From positions 248,001-312,000 of the forward strand of contig JAHCHG010000001.1 in assembly GCA_026129865.1 (NCBI GenBank): a stretch of 64,000 bases of DNA, read 5' to 3'. Every line of letters starts with the position of its first letter. Position 1 is the stretch's first letter. The DNA comes from Pyrinomonadaceae bacterium. Its GTDB lineage: Bacteria; Acidobacteriota; Blastocatellia; Pyrinomonadales; Pyrinomonadaceae. Position numbers and translations under genes: made by a program. A model generated the notes under the pieces. That model saw only the letters and a program-made list of their open reading frames with translations, had not been told where the DNA came from and made no database searches. Shown here piece after piece: positions 54,948 to 63,790 of the stretch.

Positions 54948-55511
54948 TTAAGCGGATTCGAAACATCGCCTAAAACTGTCGAATGTCGAGCGCGCGGCTT
55001 CGATCGTTTCCTCGTCTCCGCCGTTTTCCTCGTTATATTTTGTAATTACGGCGCCGAACTCCTTCCATTTCGGACCCGTCAATTCACCGTACCCGTTAAA
55101 GAACGATCCTCCGTTTTCCGGCGTAATCTCTAAATTTTCCTTCAAATGCCGCTTTATCAGCTGCCCGCCGAGCGTCGCTCCTTCGATAACATAAGCAGCG
55201 CCTAAAGCTTTCGCAAGGTTGTCGACTTTTGGAATATCGTTCCAGCCGTTCGAAACCTCGCTTGGCTCAAGACCAAGGTTTTTTAAGTCGTTTTCAAGCT
55301 TGCCCAGCTTTTGCCGCTCGTCGAAATCGTAACCTATCGTCTCCCAATCCAATTTAGCAAGTTCCGGTTCCATCGCTGCATAAAATCTGTAAAACTTTGA
55401 CATCAAGGTTTTATAGTCTTCAATGGTAAATGTCTGATTCATTACATCGACCGTCGATTCCAAGTCGTCATGCTGATCGCGGGTAGATTCTTTAAGTTTT
55501 TTTAGGATCAT
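54948..55511 (-). CDS. Biliverdin-producing heme oxygenase
   Basis: 187 residues. N-terminal LKESTRDQHDDLE with the proximal His ligand, and the distal-helix motif GAAYVIEGATLGGQLI. It cuts heme to biliverdin, CO and iron. No bacteriophytochrome is in the window, so it could serve iron acquisition or chromophore supply; unknown. Length is typical of the bacterial BphO-like branch. Confidence 0.9.
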   Translation of the reverse strand: MILKKLKESTRDQHDDLESTVDVMNQTFTIEDYKTLMSKFYRFYAAMEPELAKLDWETIGYDFDERQKLGKLENDLKNLGLEPSEVSNGWNDIPKVDNLAKALGAAYVIEGATLGGQLIKRHLKENLEITPENGGSFFNGYGELTGPKWKEFGAVITKYNEENGGDEETIEAARSTFDSFRRCFESA

Positions 55512-55663
55512 AATTCAAGTTTATAATCGTTGTTTATTCGCTGGTCGTTTTGCAGCTAAGATCAATTTAGTATCTAAAGGTATTTAAGTAATTCTAAGTT
55601 TTCACTATAACTTATACCGAAATCAATTGTCTGCCATAAATTTGACTTCGACAGCTAAACTCC

Positions 55664-56038
55664 TTACTTTTTTGCAGTTATCCATTCGAAAGCACCGTCT
55701 GACTCGCTTTCTGGAAAAGCTTTCATGTCCATGGAGAAAAACATGTCCTTGAAATCAGTGATCTTTTGAATCCAGGACTTGTCCGAGACGACAGCGGCTT
55801 TTCTGAGTTTTCCGAGGTTCGGCAAGATAACCGAAAAACCTTTTTTCGCCTGTTCCGAAATTCCGCCAAACGACTCTTGCAGGTCATTATCGATCTCGAC
55901 ATACAAATTTACAAACTCTTCGCTGTCAAAGCTTTTCTCCAGGCGGTCTGCGACCTGATCGATATCCTCAGCCGAGACTGTACCGGACAAACGGAACGCA
56001 ACCAGATTAGGGAGCTCTTCATGTAAAAAGGCGATCAT
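55664..56038 (-). CDS. SpoIIAA-like (STAS-fold) protein
   Basis: 124 residues. NLVAFRLSGTVSAEDIDQV, then LYVEIDNDLQ and KAAVVSDKSWIQKI fit the SpoIIAA-like family (PF11964), a STAS-type fold. Start ATG 56038 overlaps the upstream stop as ATGA, so translation is coupled to the deoxyhypusine-synthase-like gene. The family's function is not established. Confidence 0.8.
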   Translation of the reverse strand: MIAFLHEELPNLVAFRLSGTVSAEDIDQVADRLEKSFDSEEFVNLYVEIDNDLQESFGGISEQAKKGFSVILPNLGKLRKAAVVSDKSWIQKITDFKDMFFSMDMKAFPESESDGAFEWITAKK

Positions 56039-56997
56039 ATTTTTTCTCCGCAAATTAGATGGGCGGCAAGCAGCGGTATCATGATCTCATGATGACCGGT
56101 CAATGCAAATCCGCGACCTGCGCCGTTCGCCGTCGGGCGCCGGACGACATTGGTCAGCGGGCGGTAATGCTGTATAAAATCAAAATTTGCCGTCGTAATA
56201 TCTTCGAGCGGATTTCCAAGGTTTCTAACAACGGTTACAGCTTTTAAAAAGATTTCCGGCATTGTAACCGCGGAACCGATATTAAGATAAACACCGCCGC
56301 CGTTCATTTCCTTGACGATCGATGTAAACAGTCGAAAGTCCGTATGCGAAGCTTTTCCTAGAGCCGCGCCGTCGCAGGAAGCATGAAAATGCCCGATATC
56401 AGCGCCGATCGTCAAATGAGCCGTGTACGGAATCTTCCGCCGGTATGCCGCGCAGAGAAGCGAAATTTCAATGTTTTTCGGGTCTTGAGCGAGAAGCTCT
56501 TGCCCCATTACCTCTCCGAGTCCGATATTGTCACCGGCTGCGCGTCGAGCCGCGCTGTTCAAAATTTCCCCCGTTTCTTTCGCTGCGCCGAAGTCACCGC
56601 TGCCGAGCGTTGCGTCGACATCTTCGCTGGTAAAACCGACTAATGCAAGTTCGGTATCATGAACAAGCACCGATCCGTTCGACGCGATCGCGGTAATAAA
56701 ACCGCGGTCCATCAGATCGATAAGCAGTGGGGAAAGTCCGGTCTTTACGACATGCCCGCCAATTCCCCAAATTACCGGTTTTCCCGTATCACGGGCTTTT
56801 CTGATTCGCCGTGCAAGCTGACGAAGCGAATCGACCGCCAAAATATTCGGAAACTTAGATAAAAACGTTCCAAGCGTGTCGGCGGCGTCGATCGTCTTTG
56901 CAAAATCACCGATCTCGACCTTACTCGGGCGCGATTCTAGTTCGTAAGTTTTAACCTTTGAAAGGTCGATCGGCTTGTTTTTTTCGTAAATGGACAT
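56035..56997 (-). CDS. Deoxyhypusine-synthase-like protein, function unknown
   Basis: 320 residues. IWGIGGHVVKTGLSPLLIDLMDRGFITAIASNGSVLVHD (in part) has the same layout as the NAD-binding core of deoxyhypusine synthase, where a TTGANLVHD-like stretch occurs. The clear catalytic-Lys motif of true enzymes is not seen. Bacteria of this sort lack the eIF5A target as far as known, so another NAD-dependent or spermidine-related reaction is possible. It is coupled with the SpoIIAA-like gene. Confidence 0.5.
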   Translation of the reverse strand: MSIYEKNKPIDLSKVKTYELESRPSKVEIGDFAKTIDAADTLGTFLSKFPNILAVDSLRQLARRIRKARDTGKPVIWGIGGHVVKTGLSPLLIDLMDRGFITAIASNGSVLVHDTELALVGFTSEDVDATLGSGDFGAAKETGEILNSAARRAAGDNIGLGEVMGQELLAQDPKNIEISLLCAAYRRKIPYTAHLTIGADIGHFHASCDGAALGKASHTDFRLFTSIVKEMNGGGVYLNIGSAVTMPEIFLKAVTVVRNLGNPLEDITTANFDFIQHYRPLTNVVRRPTANGAGRGFALTGHHEIMIPLLAAHLICGEKI

Positions 56998-57081
56998 CCG
57001 AAAATAGTCTCGTTAGAAATAAGAAAACAGGAAAGCGGCGAACACTTCCCTGTTTTTAGACCGATTCAGAACATTGAAGAA

Positions 57082-59631
57082 TTATTCATCAACGTCCTCG
57101 GCAGCAGGATCGAGAAGCGATGCGCTCGTTACAATGTCGTCGCCGGTCATTCTGATCAGCGTTACGCCCTGCGCGCTTCTGCCGGTCTTGCGGATCTTGC
57201 CGACCTCGAGGCGAATCAGCTTCGCCTGTTTCGTTATCAAGATCACTTCCGAATCTTTCTCAACCGGGAAAGACGCTACGACCTTTCCGGTTTTCGCTGT
57301 CGTTTTCATATTGATAACGCCAACACCGGCACGGCTCTGCAGACGGTAGTTTGCAACGATCGTCTGCTTACCGAATCCGTTTTCAGACACCGTCAGCATA
57401 TTTTCCGATTCATCCTCGGAAACCGCGCAAGCCGAAACAACGTAATCGCCTTTTCGCAGCTTAATTCCGCGAACTCCGCGTGCCACGCGACCAAGCGGAC
57501 GCGCGTCGGATTCGTGAAAGCGAATTGCCATTCCGTCGTGAGTCGCGATAAAGATCTGCTTGCTGCCGTCGGTGAAAAACACGTTCAGCAATTCGTCGTC
57601 GTCGTCAATGTTTATCGCATTAATGCCGTTCGCCCGAATATTTTGATATTCCGAAAGCGCCGATTTTTTAACGACGCCCTGACGCGTTACCATCGTCACA
57701 TAAACATCATCGGCAAAATCTTTGACCGCCAAAACTTCGACCAGCTTCATTTCGGACGAAAGATTAACCAGATTTACGATCGCCTTGCCGCGCGTTGCTG
57801 CCTGACCTTCGGGGATCTCGTGAACCTTGACCTTGTAAACCTGCCCGCGCGCCGTAAAGATCATTAAATAATCGTGCGTCGACGCCGTGAACAGATGTTC
57901 GATAAAGTCTTCATTCTTCGCTACTGCGCCGAACCGACCTTTTCCTCCGCGGGATTGCTTCGAATATGTCGAGATCGGAGTGCGTTTAACGTAACCGGCT
58001 TTTGTAACTGTGATCGCAACTTCTTCGTCCGGAATCAGATCTTCGATGCTGAGTTCCACGCCGGAATCAACGATCTCGGTTCTTCTTTCGTCGCCGAAAT
58101 TCTTTTTAATTTCGGTCAGTTCGTCAATTATCACCTGACGAAGCAATTGTTCGTTGTTCAGGATCGCTTCGAGTTCGGCAATATGCTTTAGCAAAGCTTC
58201 CAGTTCGTCGATGATCTTCTGACGTTCGAGAGCGGAAAGTCTGCGGAGCTGCAGATCGAGGATCGCCTGCGCCTGAATTTCCGTAAATTCAAGATCGCCG
58301 ATGATCTTTTTCAGATCCTTAACGAAACTCTCAAGCTTCTGTTCCGCCGGCGCACCGCGCCAAACATCGACATCGTCGATCGAAGCAAAATTTCCTGTGA
58401 GCCATTGTTTTGCTTCATCGGTCGAGCGCGATGTTCGAATAGCCGGAATAATATAATCGAGCGTGTCGATCGCCTTGTTCAAACCTTCCAAAATATGCGC
58501 ACGGGCGCGTGCTTTTCGAAGATCAAACTCGGTTCGACGGCGAACTACTTCGCGCCTGAAATCTACAAAATGCTCGAGCATTTGCTTGAGCGAAAGGATC
58601 TGCGGCTGCCCGTCGACGATCGCCAGATTGATGATGCCGAAAGACATCTGCAGCGGCGTCAATTTATAGAGTTTATTAAGAACTACCTGCGGAACGGCGT
58701 CGCGTTTTAGTTCGATGACGACGCGAATACCCTCGCGGTTCGATTCGTCTCGAATTTCGGAAATGCCGTCGAGCTTCTTTTCATTTACAAGCTGCGCGAT
58801 CTTTTCGATTAAACGCGCTTTGTTCAGCTGATAAGGAATCTCGGTTACGACAACTGCGTCGCGCTCGGAGTTTCCGCGACCGATGCGGTCGATCGCCGCA
58901 CGGGCGCGCATTTGAATAATGCCGCGTCCTTCGCGATAAGCGCGATGGATCTCTTCCCGTCCGTAAATAAAAGCGCCGGTCGGAAAATCGGGTCCGGGAA
59001 CGATCTTAATAAGTTCGTCGATCGTGATCGCCGGATCTTTAATGACCGCAACCGTAGCGTCGATCATTTCCGACATATTATGCGGCGGAATTTTCGTCGC
59101 CATTCCCACCGCGATCCCTTCGGAACCGTTTACCAGAAGATTTGGAAAACGAGTCGGCAAAACCGTCGGTTCGCTTAACGATTCGTCATAGTTCGGAACA
59201 AAATCGACGGTTTCCTTTTCAATGTCCGCCAATACTTCCGCAGTCAATTTCTGCATTCGAACTTCGGTATATCTCATAGCAGCGGCGGAATCGCCGTCGA
59301 TCGAACCAAAGTTTCCCTGCCCGTCAACCAGCGGATAGCGCATTGAAAATTCCTGCGCCAGCCGGACGACCGTGTCATAAGCCGCGATGTCGCCGTGCGG
59401 GTGATATTTACCGATCGTGTCTCCGACGACACGCGCACTCTTTTTATATGGGCGGTTGTGATAATTTCCGAGTTCCTGCATCGCCCATAAAACGCGCCGG
59501 TGAACAGGTTTCAGACCGTCGCGAATGTCGGGCAGCGCGCGTCCGATGATCACGCTCATCGCGTAATCCAGGTACGAACGACGCATTTCATCTTCGATAT
59601 TTACTTGATTTCTATCTAAAGTATTATCCAT
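57082..59631 (-). CDS. gyrA: DNA gyrase subunit A
   Basis: 849 residues. [35 protein letters not shown], and the catalytic Tyr121 in [10 protein letters not shown]. The C-terminal beta-pinwheel carries a GyrA box, [10 protein letters not shown], which marks it as gyrase and not topoisomerase IV. The quinolone-site residue equal to E. coli Ser83 is Ile82 here; Asp87 is kept (Asp86). Length fits. Confidence 0.97.
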   Translation of the reverse strand: MDNTLDRNQVNIEDEMRRSYLDYAMSVIIGRALPDIRDGLKPVHRRVLWAMQELGNYHNRPYKKSARVVGDTIGKYHPHGDIAAYDTVVRLAQEFSMRYPLVDGQGNFGSIDGDSAAAMRYTEVRMQKLTAEVLADIEKETVDFVPNYDESLSEPTVLPTRFPNLLVNGSEGIAVGMATKIPPHNMSEMIDATVAVIKDPAITIDELIKIVPGPDFPTGAFIYGREEIHRAYREGRGIIQMRARAAIDRIGRGNSERDAVVVTEIPYQLNKARLIEKIAQLVNEKKLDGISEIRDESNREGIRVVIELKRDAVPQVVLNKLYKLTPLQMSFGIINLAIVDGQPQILSLKQMLEHFVDFRREVVRRRTEFDLRKARARAHILEGLNKAIDTLDYIIPAIRTSRSTDEAKQWLTGNFASIDDVDVWRGAPAEQKLESFVKDLKKIIGDLEFTEIQAQAILDLQLRRLSALERQKIIDELEALLKHIAELEAILNNEQLLRQVIIDELTEIKKNFGDERRTEIVDSGVELSIEDLIPDEEVAITVTKAGYVKRTPISTYSKQSRGGKGRFGAVAKNEDFIEHLFTASTHDYLMIFTARGQVYKVKVHEIPEGQAATRGKAIVNLVNLSSEMKLVEVLAVKDFADDVYVTMVTRQGVVKKSALSEYQNIRANGINAINIDDDDELLNVFFTDGSKQIFIATHDGMAIRFHESDARPLGRVARGVRGIKLRKGDYVVSACAVSEDESENMLTVSENGFGKQTIVANYRLQSRAGVGVINMKTTAKTGKVVASFPVEKDSEVILITKQAKLIRLEVGKIRKTGRSAQGVTLIRMTGDDIVTSASLLDPAAEDVDE

Positions 59632-59750
59632 TTAATGTCCTTAATTATCGATTTTCGGCTGTATTTCCTATTTTGCATGAGCAGTTGATAAAAGGTGTGA
59701 TCGATAAAAAAACCTAGAAATCTCAGCCGCGTTAATGTATTATTATTTTA

Positions 59751-59765
59751 CAGGCTGAAAGCCTG
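59751..59765. repeat. Short hairpin, possible dispersed repeat
   Basis: CAGGCT-GAA-AGCCTG in the 263 bp gap between divergent gyrA and the PilZ gene. It has the look of a palindromic intergenic repeat, followed by AACCCATAGCAAAGCGACCG. One copy only in this window. Confidence 0.35.
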
Positions 59766-59894
59766 AATCGCAACCTGATAACCCATAGCAAAGCGACCGT
59801 TCCCAAGCTTTGATCAGCGAACTGAAATCCCGATAAAATTTAACTTTTGAGCAAATATACTCATTCCTTCGTCTAATCATAAAAAGCCATTCAA

Positions 59895-60656
59895 ATGTTA
59901 CAAGCTACCCAAGAAGAAAACCGAGTTATCCAGCGCATTTCGATGCAGCTTCCCGTTAAGGTAGAAGTTCGCGTCGATGCCAAGATGACCTGGGAAGAAA
60001 TTGCCCGCATTCGCGATGTTTCGCGTTACGGCGCAGGCTTTGCGCTAACGCGCCCCGTAAAGCGCGGAAGACTAGTATTTATAACGATCCCGATGCCGCG
60101 CAGCCTTCGAACTTACGATTTTGCCGAACCGCAGTATAAAATTTGGGGTATCGTCCGCCGCTGCATTAAATTTACAGATGCTGAAACACGTTCTGAAAAG
60201 TATTCGATCGGCGTGGGATTTGTCGGAAAAGAGCCGCCGAAAAGCTATTGGGTCGATCCGGCAACGATCTATGAGATCGTCGACCGCGACGAGGAAGATT
60301 TTTGGAAGATCTCCGAAGCCTACACAGGTCCCGACACTGAAGTCGTCCCGGCTGAATCGCGTCGTCATTCGCGATTTCGCATTCCGACAAATGTGACGGT
60401 CGATATTCTCGACGGCGACGGCGAGCCGGTCGCGAGTGAAGATACCGTTACCGAAAACCTTAGTTTGAGCGGCGCGTCGATATACACTTCGTTTTCACCG
60501 TCGGTTGGCGATTTTCTGCGGATAAGTTCGACACAGTATAACGTAACGATAATTTCAATAGTCCGCGGCGTCCGCGTCGGCGAAGACAACATTCAGCGCC
60601 TACACATAGAATTCATCGACCGCTTTTTCCCGCTCGAGGGCATCGAGCATATGTAG
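59895..60656 (+). CDS. Tandem PilZ-domain protein
   Basis: 253 residues with two PilZ-like domains. The C-terminal one (about 150-250) has the c-di-GMP motifs RRHSRFR and NLSLSGA. The N-terminal one (about 10-115) has QRISMQLPVKV and DVSRYGAGF, with only part of the arginine motif, so it may be a non-binding domain. A c-di-GMP effector, possibly for pili or surface functions given the pilin genes and the GEMM candidate elsewhere in this window. Ends at a bidirectional terminator. Confidence 0.85.
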   Translation: MLQATQEENRVIQRISMQLPVKVEVRVDAKMTWEEIARIRDVSRYGAGFALTRPVKRGRLVFITIPMPRSLRTYDFAEPQYKIWGIVRRCIKFTDAETRSEKYSIGVGFVGKEPPKSYWVDPATIYEIVDRDEEDFWKISEAYTGPDTEVVPAESRRHSRFRIPTNVTVDILDGDGEPVASEDTVTENLSLSGASIYTSFSPSVGDFLRISSTQYNVTIISIVRGVRVGEDNIQRLHIEFIDRFFPLEGIEHM

Positions 60657-60690
60657 ATAAATCTTTCTGTTTAATGCTTTATTTGTTCCA

Positions 60691-60737
60691 CAAAAATACA
60701 AAAACCGGAGCCGTCATCGCCCCGGTTTTTATTTTTG
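60691..60737. terminator. Bidirectional terminator after the PilZ gene
   Basis: CAAAAAT-AC-AAAAACCGG pairs with CCGGTTTTT-A-TTTTTG around a 13-base loop, with A and T runs on either side. It lies between the PilZ gene and the convergent secreted-protein gene. Confidence 0.82.
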
Positions 60738-60760
60738 TAATTATTATGGTTGTCGACCCG

Positions 60761-61660
60761 TCACTGCTCGTCGCCGGTAAAATCCGCGTCGGAGATCGAT
60801 TGGTTTAGGTTTATGAATCTGCTCGGCTCCTCAAAGGAATACCTGCGCGAAAACACCTGCAAAATATACCCTTCTCCAAGCGGTATATCGTCAAAACGAT
60901 ATTGCCCAAACATATTAGTCGTCGAATAGAGCGGCTCCGGCAAACTCCCGCCCGAAAGCATGACCGTGCAGAATCGCAAGCCTTGTCCTTTTTGGTTTTT
61001 GATCTTGCCGGAAATGATTCCGTTCGCCGATGTAGTGACGGCAGCGGTCGTGCCTCCAATCGCCAGGTCATTGCCCTGAAGCCGTCCGATTGCAAAAGTC
61101 CCACCTGTCGCGCTTGCGTTCCAGCCATAGAGCCGAAACGTAATAGTATTAGGGAACGCGACGTTTTGTAATGCGACAACTGAGCTTAGGTCTATCTGCG
61201 CTTGAGAAACGCCGTTGTTATTTGTGTTGGTGAAGTTAATTGCTGACCCAACATTAATACCCGCCGTAGAGAATCCGTCAAGGCTATATTGCCATTGAAA
61301 ATCGGTCGGTCCCGTACTTGAGCGACGAAAATTAGCGTCCAAAGAACTCAGCGAAACCTTAAATGCACTCTTAGGTTTGACAGTTATCTGAAGATATTCA
61401 TTCGAACTAATAGCTGTAGCTAAAGTTGTAGCGGCAAAATTTGTCGAGGAGTATGAGTTAGCAAGAGCACTCGGATCAATTCCCGCTCCCCTCGCAATCG
61501 ACGAAGATTCAAGATTTGCATCAATTGTTGTAGACGCGACGGAAATCTCATTACCAGCATTTCCATCCATTTCCCACGCTAAAATTTGACTATTTGCAAT
61601 CGTCGCGGATATGAACAAAAAGGAAATCAGTATGATTCCCATAAATATTCGATAAGACAT
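60761..61660 (-). CDS. Secreted protein with carboxypeptidase-regulatory-like C-terminal domain
   Basis: 299 residues. Signal peptide (GIILISFLFISATIANSQ), a Ser/Thr/Asn/Ala-rich beta domain (ILAWEMDGNAGNE to about 200), then GKIKNQKGQGLRFCTVMLSGG and STTNMFGQYRFDDIPLGEGY, a CarboxypepD_reg-like beta sandwich. Start ATG 61660 follows AAGGAG. The N-terminal part resembles repeat-type surface domains. Function unknown, probably extracellular. Confidence 0.75.
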   Translation of the reverse strand: MSYRIFMGIILISFLFISATIANSQILAWEMDGNAGNEISVASTTIDANLESSSIARGAGIDPSALANSYSSTNFAATTLATAISSNEYLQITVKPKSAFKVSLSSLDANFRRSSTGPTDFQWQYSLDGFSTAGINVGSAINFTNTNNNGVSQAQIDLSSVVALQNVAFPNTITFRLYGWNASATGGTFAIGRLQGNDLAIGGTTAAVTTSANGIISGKIKNQKGQGLRFCTVMLSGGSLPEPLYSTTNMFGQYRFDDIPLGEGYILQVFSRRYSFEEPSRFINLNQSISDADFTGDEQ

Positions 61661-61693
61661 AATTCGCTCCTTGTGAGATGCCGGATACGGCAA

Positions 61694-62132
61694 ATCGGTG
61701 ATTTAGTTTTGAGAATGCGAAGATTTTAGCGCAGCTAAATAAATCGTGTCAACCGTTTTTTTTGTTGAATTTAACAAATAATTTCCACGACCAAAATTCC
61801 CTGTTTTATTGGTTCAAGTGCCAGCCAAAATCCTTTGATCGGGAAGGTTATTTGCGCTCTTTCTTCACTCGAGCGAATGAATTTTCCAACCGCTCGTCCG
61901 GAACTGAAAGTTTCAAAGGGTTGCTTTTAAGTCGCGCAGGCGCGTGGCATCATAAATGAAATTACGTGGTTCACATGGAAACTGGGAGAAAAGGGAGTTC
62001 GTATTGACGTCCCGCAGCTTTTTTCAAAATGCAACCCGGAAATTTCAGTAGTACGACTGAGTGATTCTCTAAAGTAATCGCCCCTTCATGATCTATAGAT
62101 CAAGACCCGCGCCCTACGGTCGCCAACGCAAG
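61694..62132. other. Intergenic stretch before the repeat arrays
   Basis: No convincing gene. One 65-codon open frame (61762-61959) has no start signal and looks random. A 14 bp palindrome TGATCTATAGATCA lies at 62089-62102. Otherwise I see nothing. Confidence 0.6.
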
Positions 62133-62255
62133 GGCAGAAACGCGACCGCTAGGGAGCGTGCAATTCTCCCGCAAATACAAGGGCAGAAACGCGACCGCTA
62201 GGGAGCGTGCAGCACTCCCGCATCAACCAACTCTCGCAAACGCAAGGGAGCGTGC
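62133..62255 (-). repeat. Inverted copies of the 29 bp core
   Basis: Two full copies of GGCAGAAACGCGACCGCTAG (first 20 bases shown) at 62133-62161 and 62182-62210 (spacing 49 bp), and a partial copy CGCAAGGGAGCGTGC ending at 62255. They are the reverse complement of the core used in the tandem array at 62327, so the two sets face each other. Confidence 0.85.
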
Positions 62256-62326
62256 TCGACCCACACTTCGGAGATCACTTCCTAGTGATGCGCAATAGCG
62301 CCACATTCAACATATTCGCATTTTCG

Positions 62327-62747
62327 GTACGCTCCACTTAACGGTCTCGCTTCTTAATTTTGTTTTGCGGAATTGTAAACTGCGAGCTTTCTGCACGCTC
62401 CCTTGCAGTCGCGTTTCTGCCATTCGCTTCTGCCGAGTTGTATACTGCGGGCATTCTGCACGTTCCCTTGCGGTCGCGTTTCTGCCATTCGCTCTTGCCG
62501 GGGATGTTTACTGCGGGCTTTTTGCACGCTCCCTTGCGGTCGCGTTTCTGCCATTCGCTTCTGCCGGGAAGTTTACTGCGGGCTTTTTGCACGCTCCCTT
62601 GCGGTCGCGTTTCTGCCATTCGCTTTTGCCGGCATGTTTACTGCGGGCTTTCTGCACGCTCGCTTGCGGTCGCGCTTCTGCCATTCGCTTTTGCCGGGAC
62701 GTTTAATGCGGGCTTTTTGCACGCTCCGTTGCGGTCGCGTTTCTGCC
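62327..62747 (+). repeat. Tandem array of seven 65-66 bp units
   Basis: Cores begin at 62327 (decayed), 62393, 62458, 62524, 62589, 62654 and 62719. Each unit is a 29 bp core GCACGCTCCCTTGCGGTCGC plus GTTTCTGCC, then a less conserved 36-37 bp spacer containing TTTACTGCGGGC. The period is not a multiple of three, so the open frames across it are repeats of the same peptide in different frames and are not genes. Spacers are related to each other, which speaks against CRISPR. Confidence 0.93.
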
Positions 62748-62879
62748 TTTTTGATAGTCGCTGGCATACGCATTGCAGTTTAGACATCTAGAAGCAAAAT
62801 TTACGGAGATCGTTCCAAATTCATACGATAATTCAAGTTTTGCAAACCGAAATTATAAATTAAAAGGAGAACAGGAAAT

Positions 62880-63323
62880 ATGTTGGTAAAAGATATTATG
62901 GCGACAAACCCGGCTTGCTGCACGGCGGATTCGGGATTGCAGGAAGTTGCAAAGATGATGGTGCTCAACGATTGCGGCTGCATTCCGGTGGTCGAGGACA
63001 ACACGCACAATAAGCTTTTGGGTGTGATCACGGATCGCGACATTTGCTGCCGCGCTGTGGCTGAAGGAAAAAATCCGCTTGAATTGACGGCGAAAGACAT
63101 TATGACCGAAAAGGTTTTCACCGTTACGCCGCGGACTTCGGTCGAAGACTGCTGCAATTTGATGGAAGAAAAACAGGTGCGCCGCATTGCCGTAATCGAT
63201 GAAAAAGGCGGATGCTGCGGGATGGTCGCACAGGCTGATATTGCGATAAATACCGACCAAAGAAAGACTGCCGAGGTAGTTCAGGAAGTTTCCAAAGCGT
63301 CGGCAAGTTCACATTCGGCTTAA
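62880..63323 (+). CDS. CBS-domain-pair protein
   Basis: 147 residues forming two CBS domains (VKDIMATNPACC to VVEDN, then AKDIMTEKVFTVTP to ADIAINT), including the GVITDRDICCRAVAEGKNP loop. CBS pairs bind adenosyl nucleotides. The ten Cys occur in five close pairs (CC, CGC, CC, CC, CC), which seems typical of this small-protein branch and could bind metal or sense redox. Good AAGGAGA site. Flanked by repeat arrays; a paralog follows at 63791. Confidence 0.88.
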   Translation: MLVKDIMATNPACCTADSGLQEVAKMMVLNDCGCIPVVEDNTHNKLLGVITDRDICCRAVAEGKNPLELTAKDIMTEKVFTVTPRTSVEDCCNLMEEKQVRRIAVIDEKGGCCGMVAQADIAINTDQRKTAEVVQEVSKASASSHSA

Positions 63324-63347
63324 GACTTCCCAAAATCAAAACTTTAT

Positions 63348-63384
63348 AGACCGCTCGCCAGCTAAGGCAGGCGGTCTTTTTTTT
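63348..63384 (+). terminator. Terminator after the first CBS gene
   Basis: AGACCGC-TCGCC pairs with GGCAG-GCGGTCT (small mismatch) around a loop of AGCTAA, followed by eight T. Clear rho-independent terminator. Confidence 0.92.
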
Positions 63385-63428
63385 GGGGACTTGATTGCAT
63401 AGACAGAGAAGCTACCTCGCTAATCAAA

Positions 63429-63457
63429 GGCTGAAACGCGACCGCTAGGGAGCGTGC
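63429..63457 (-). repeat. Inverted core copy before the second array
   Basis: GGCTGAAACGCGACCGCTAG plus GGAGCGTGC, the reverse complement of the core, 47 bp before the second forward array. It repeats the inverted-then-forward layout seen at 62133-62747. Confidence 0.85.
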
Positions 63458-63503
63458 AGAAAGTGCGCAGATCGTTAAGCTCCAGGTACACAACATTTTC
63501 AAG

Positions 63504-63662
63504 GCACGCTTCCTGGCGGTCGCGTTTCTGCCCTTTTTGGCTCGGAGTTATTTTATTGCGGGAGTTTGGCACGCTCCCTGGCGGTCGCGTTTCTGCCACT
63601 CTTGGCTCGGAGTTGTTTTATTGCGGGAGTTTGGCACGCTCCCTGGCGGTCGCGTTTCTGCC
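63504..63662 (+). repeat. Second tandem array, three 65 bp units
   Basis: Cores start at 63504, 63569 and 63634, exactly 65 bp apart. They read CCTGGCGG where the first array reads CCTTGCGG. Spacers (CTTGGCTCGGAGTTGTTTTA with TTGCGGGAG) are nearly identical to each other and only loosely like those of the first array. Lies between the two CBS genes. Confidence 0.92.
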
Positions 63663-63790
63663 TTTGATTACGGCGGGGTTTTTAGGTGCGGTACGCAGTT
63701 TGCAGAAGTAATTTGTACACGGATATTTTTCACGGCAAAATGCCTTAAAAAGATACAGGTGAATTCTGAAACTGGATACGAGGTGAATTG

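Noticed and set aside
61762-61959. 65-codon open frame in the gap before the repeat arrays
   Set aside because: No ribosome binding site, no recognisable domain, and composition like random sequence.
62089-62102. Palindrome TGATCTATAGATCA as a possible operator or attachment site
   Set aside because: Single copy, no gene next to it and no integrase; too little to call.
62327-62747. CRISPR array (29 bp repeat with 36-37 bp spacers)
   Set aside because: The spacers are clearly related to one another, the first unit is decayed in phase, inverted copies occur nearby, and no cas gene is present. It is a tandem repeat array.
62338-62791. Open reading frames of 66-143 codons on both strands across the array
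   Set aside because: The same Cys/Arg/Leu-rich peptide appears in three frames because the period is not a multiple of three; no start signals. Not genes.
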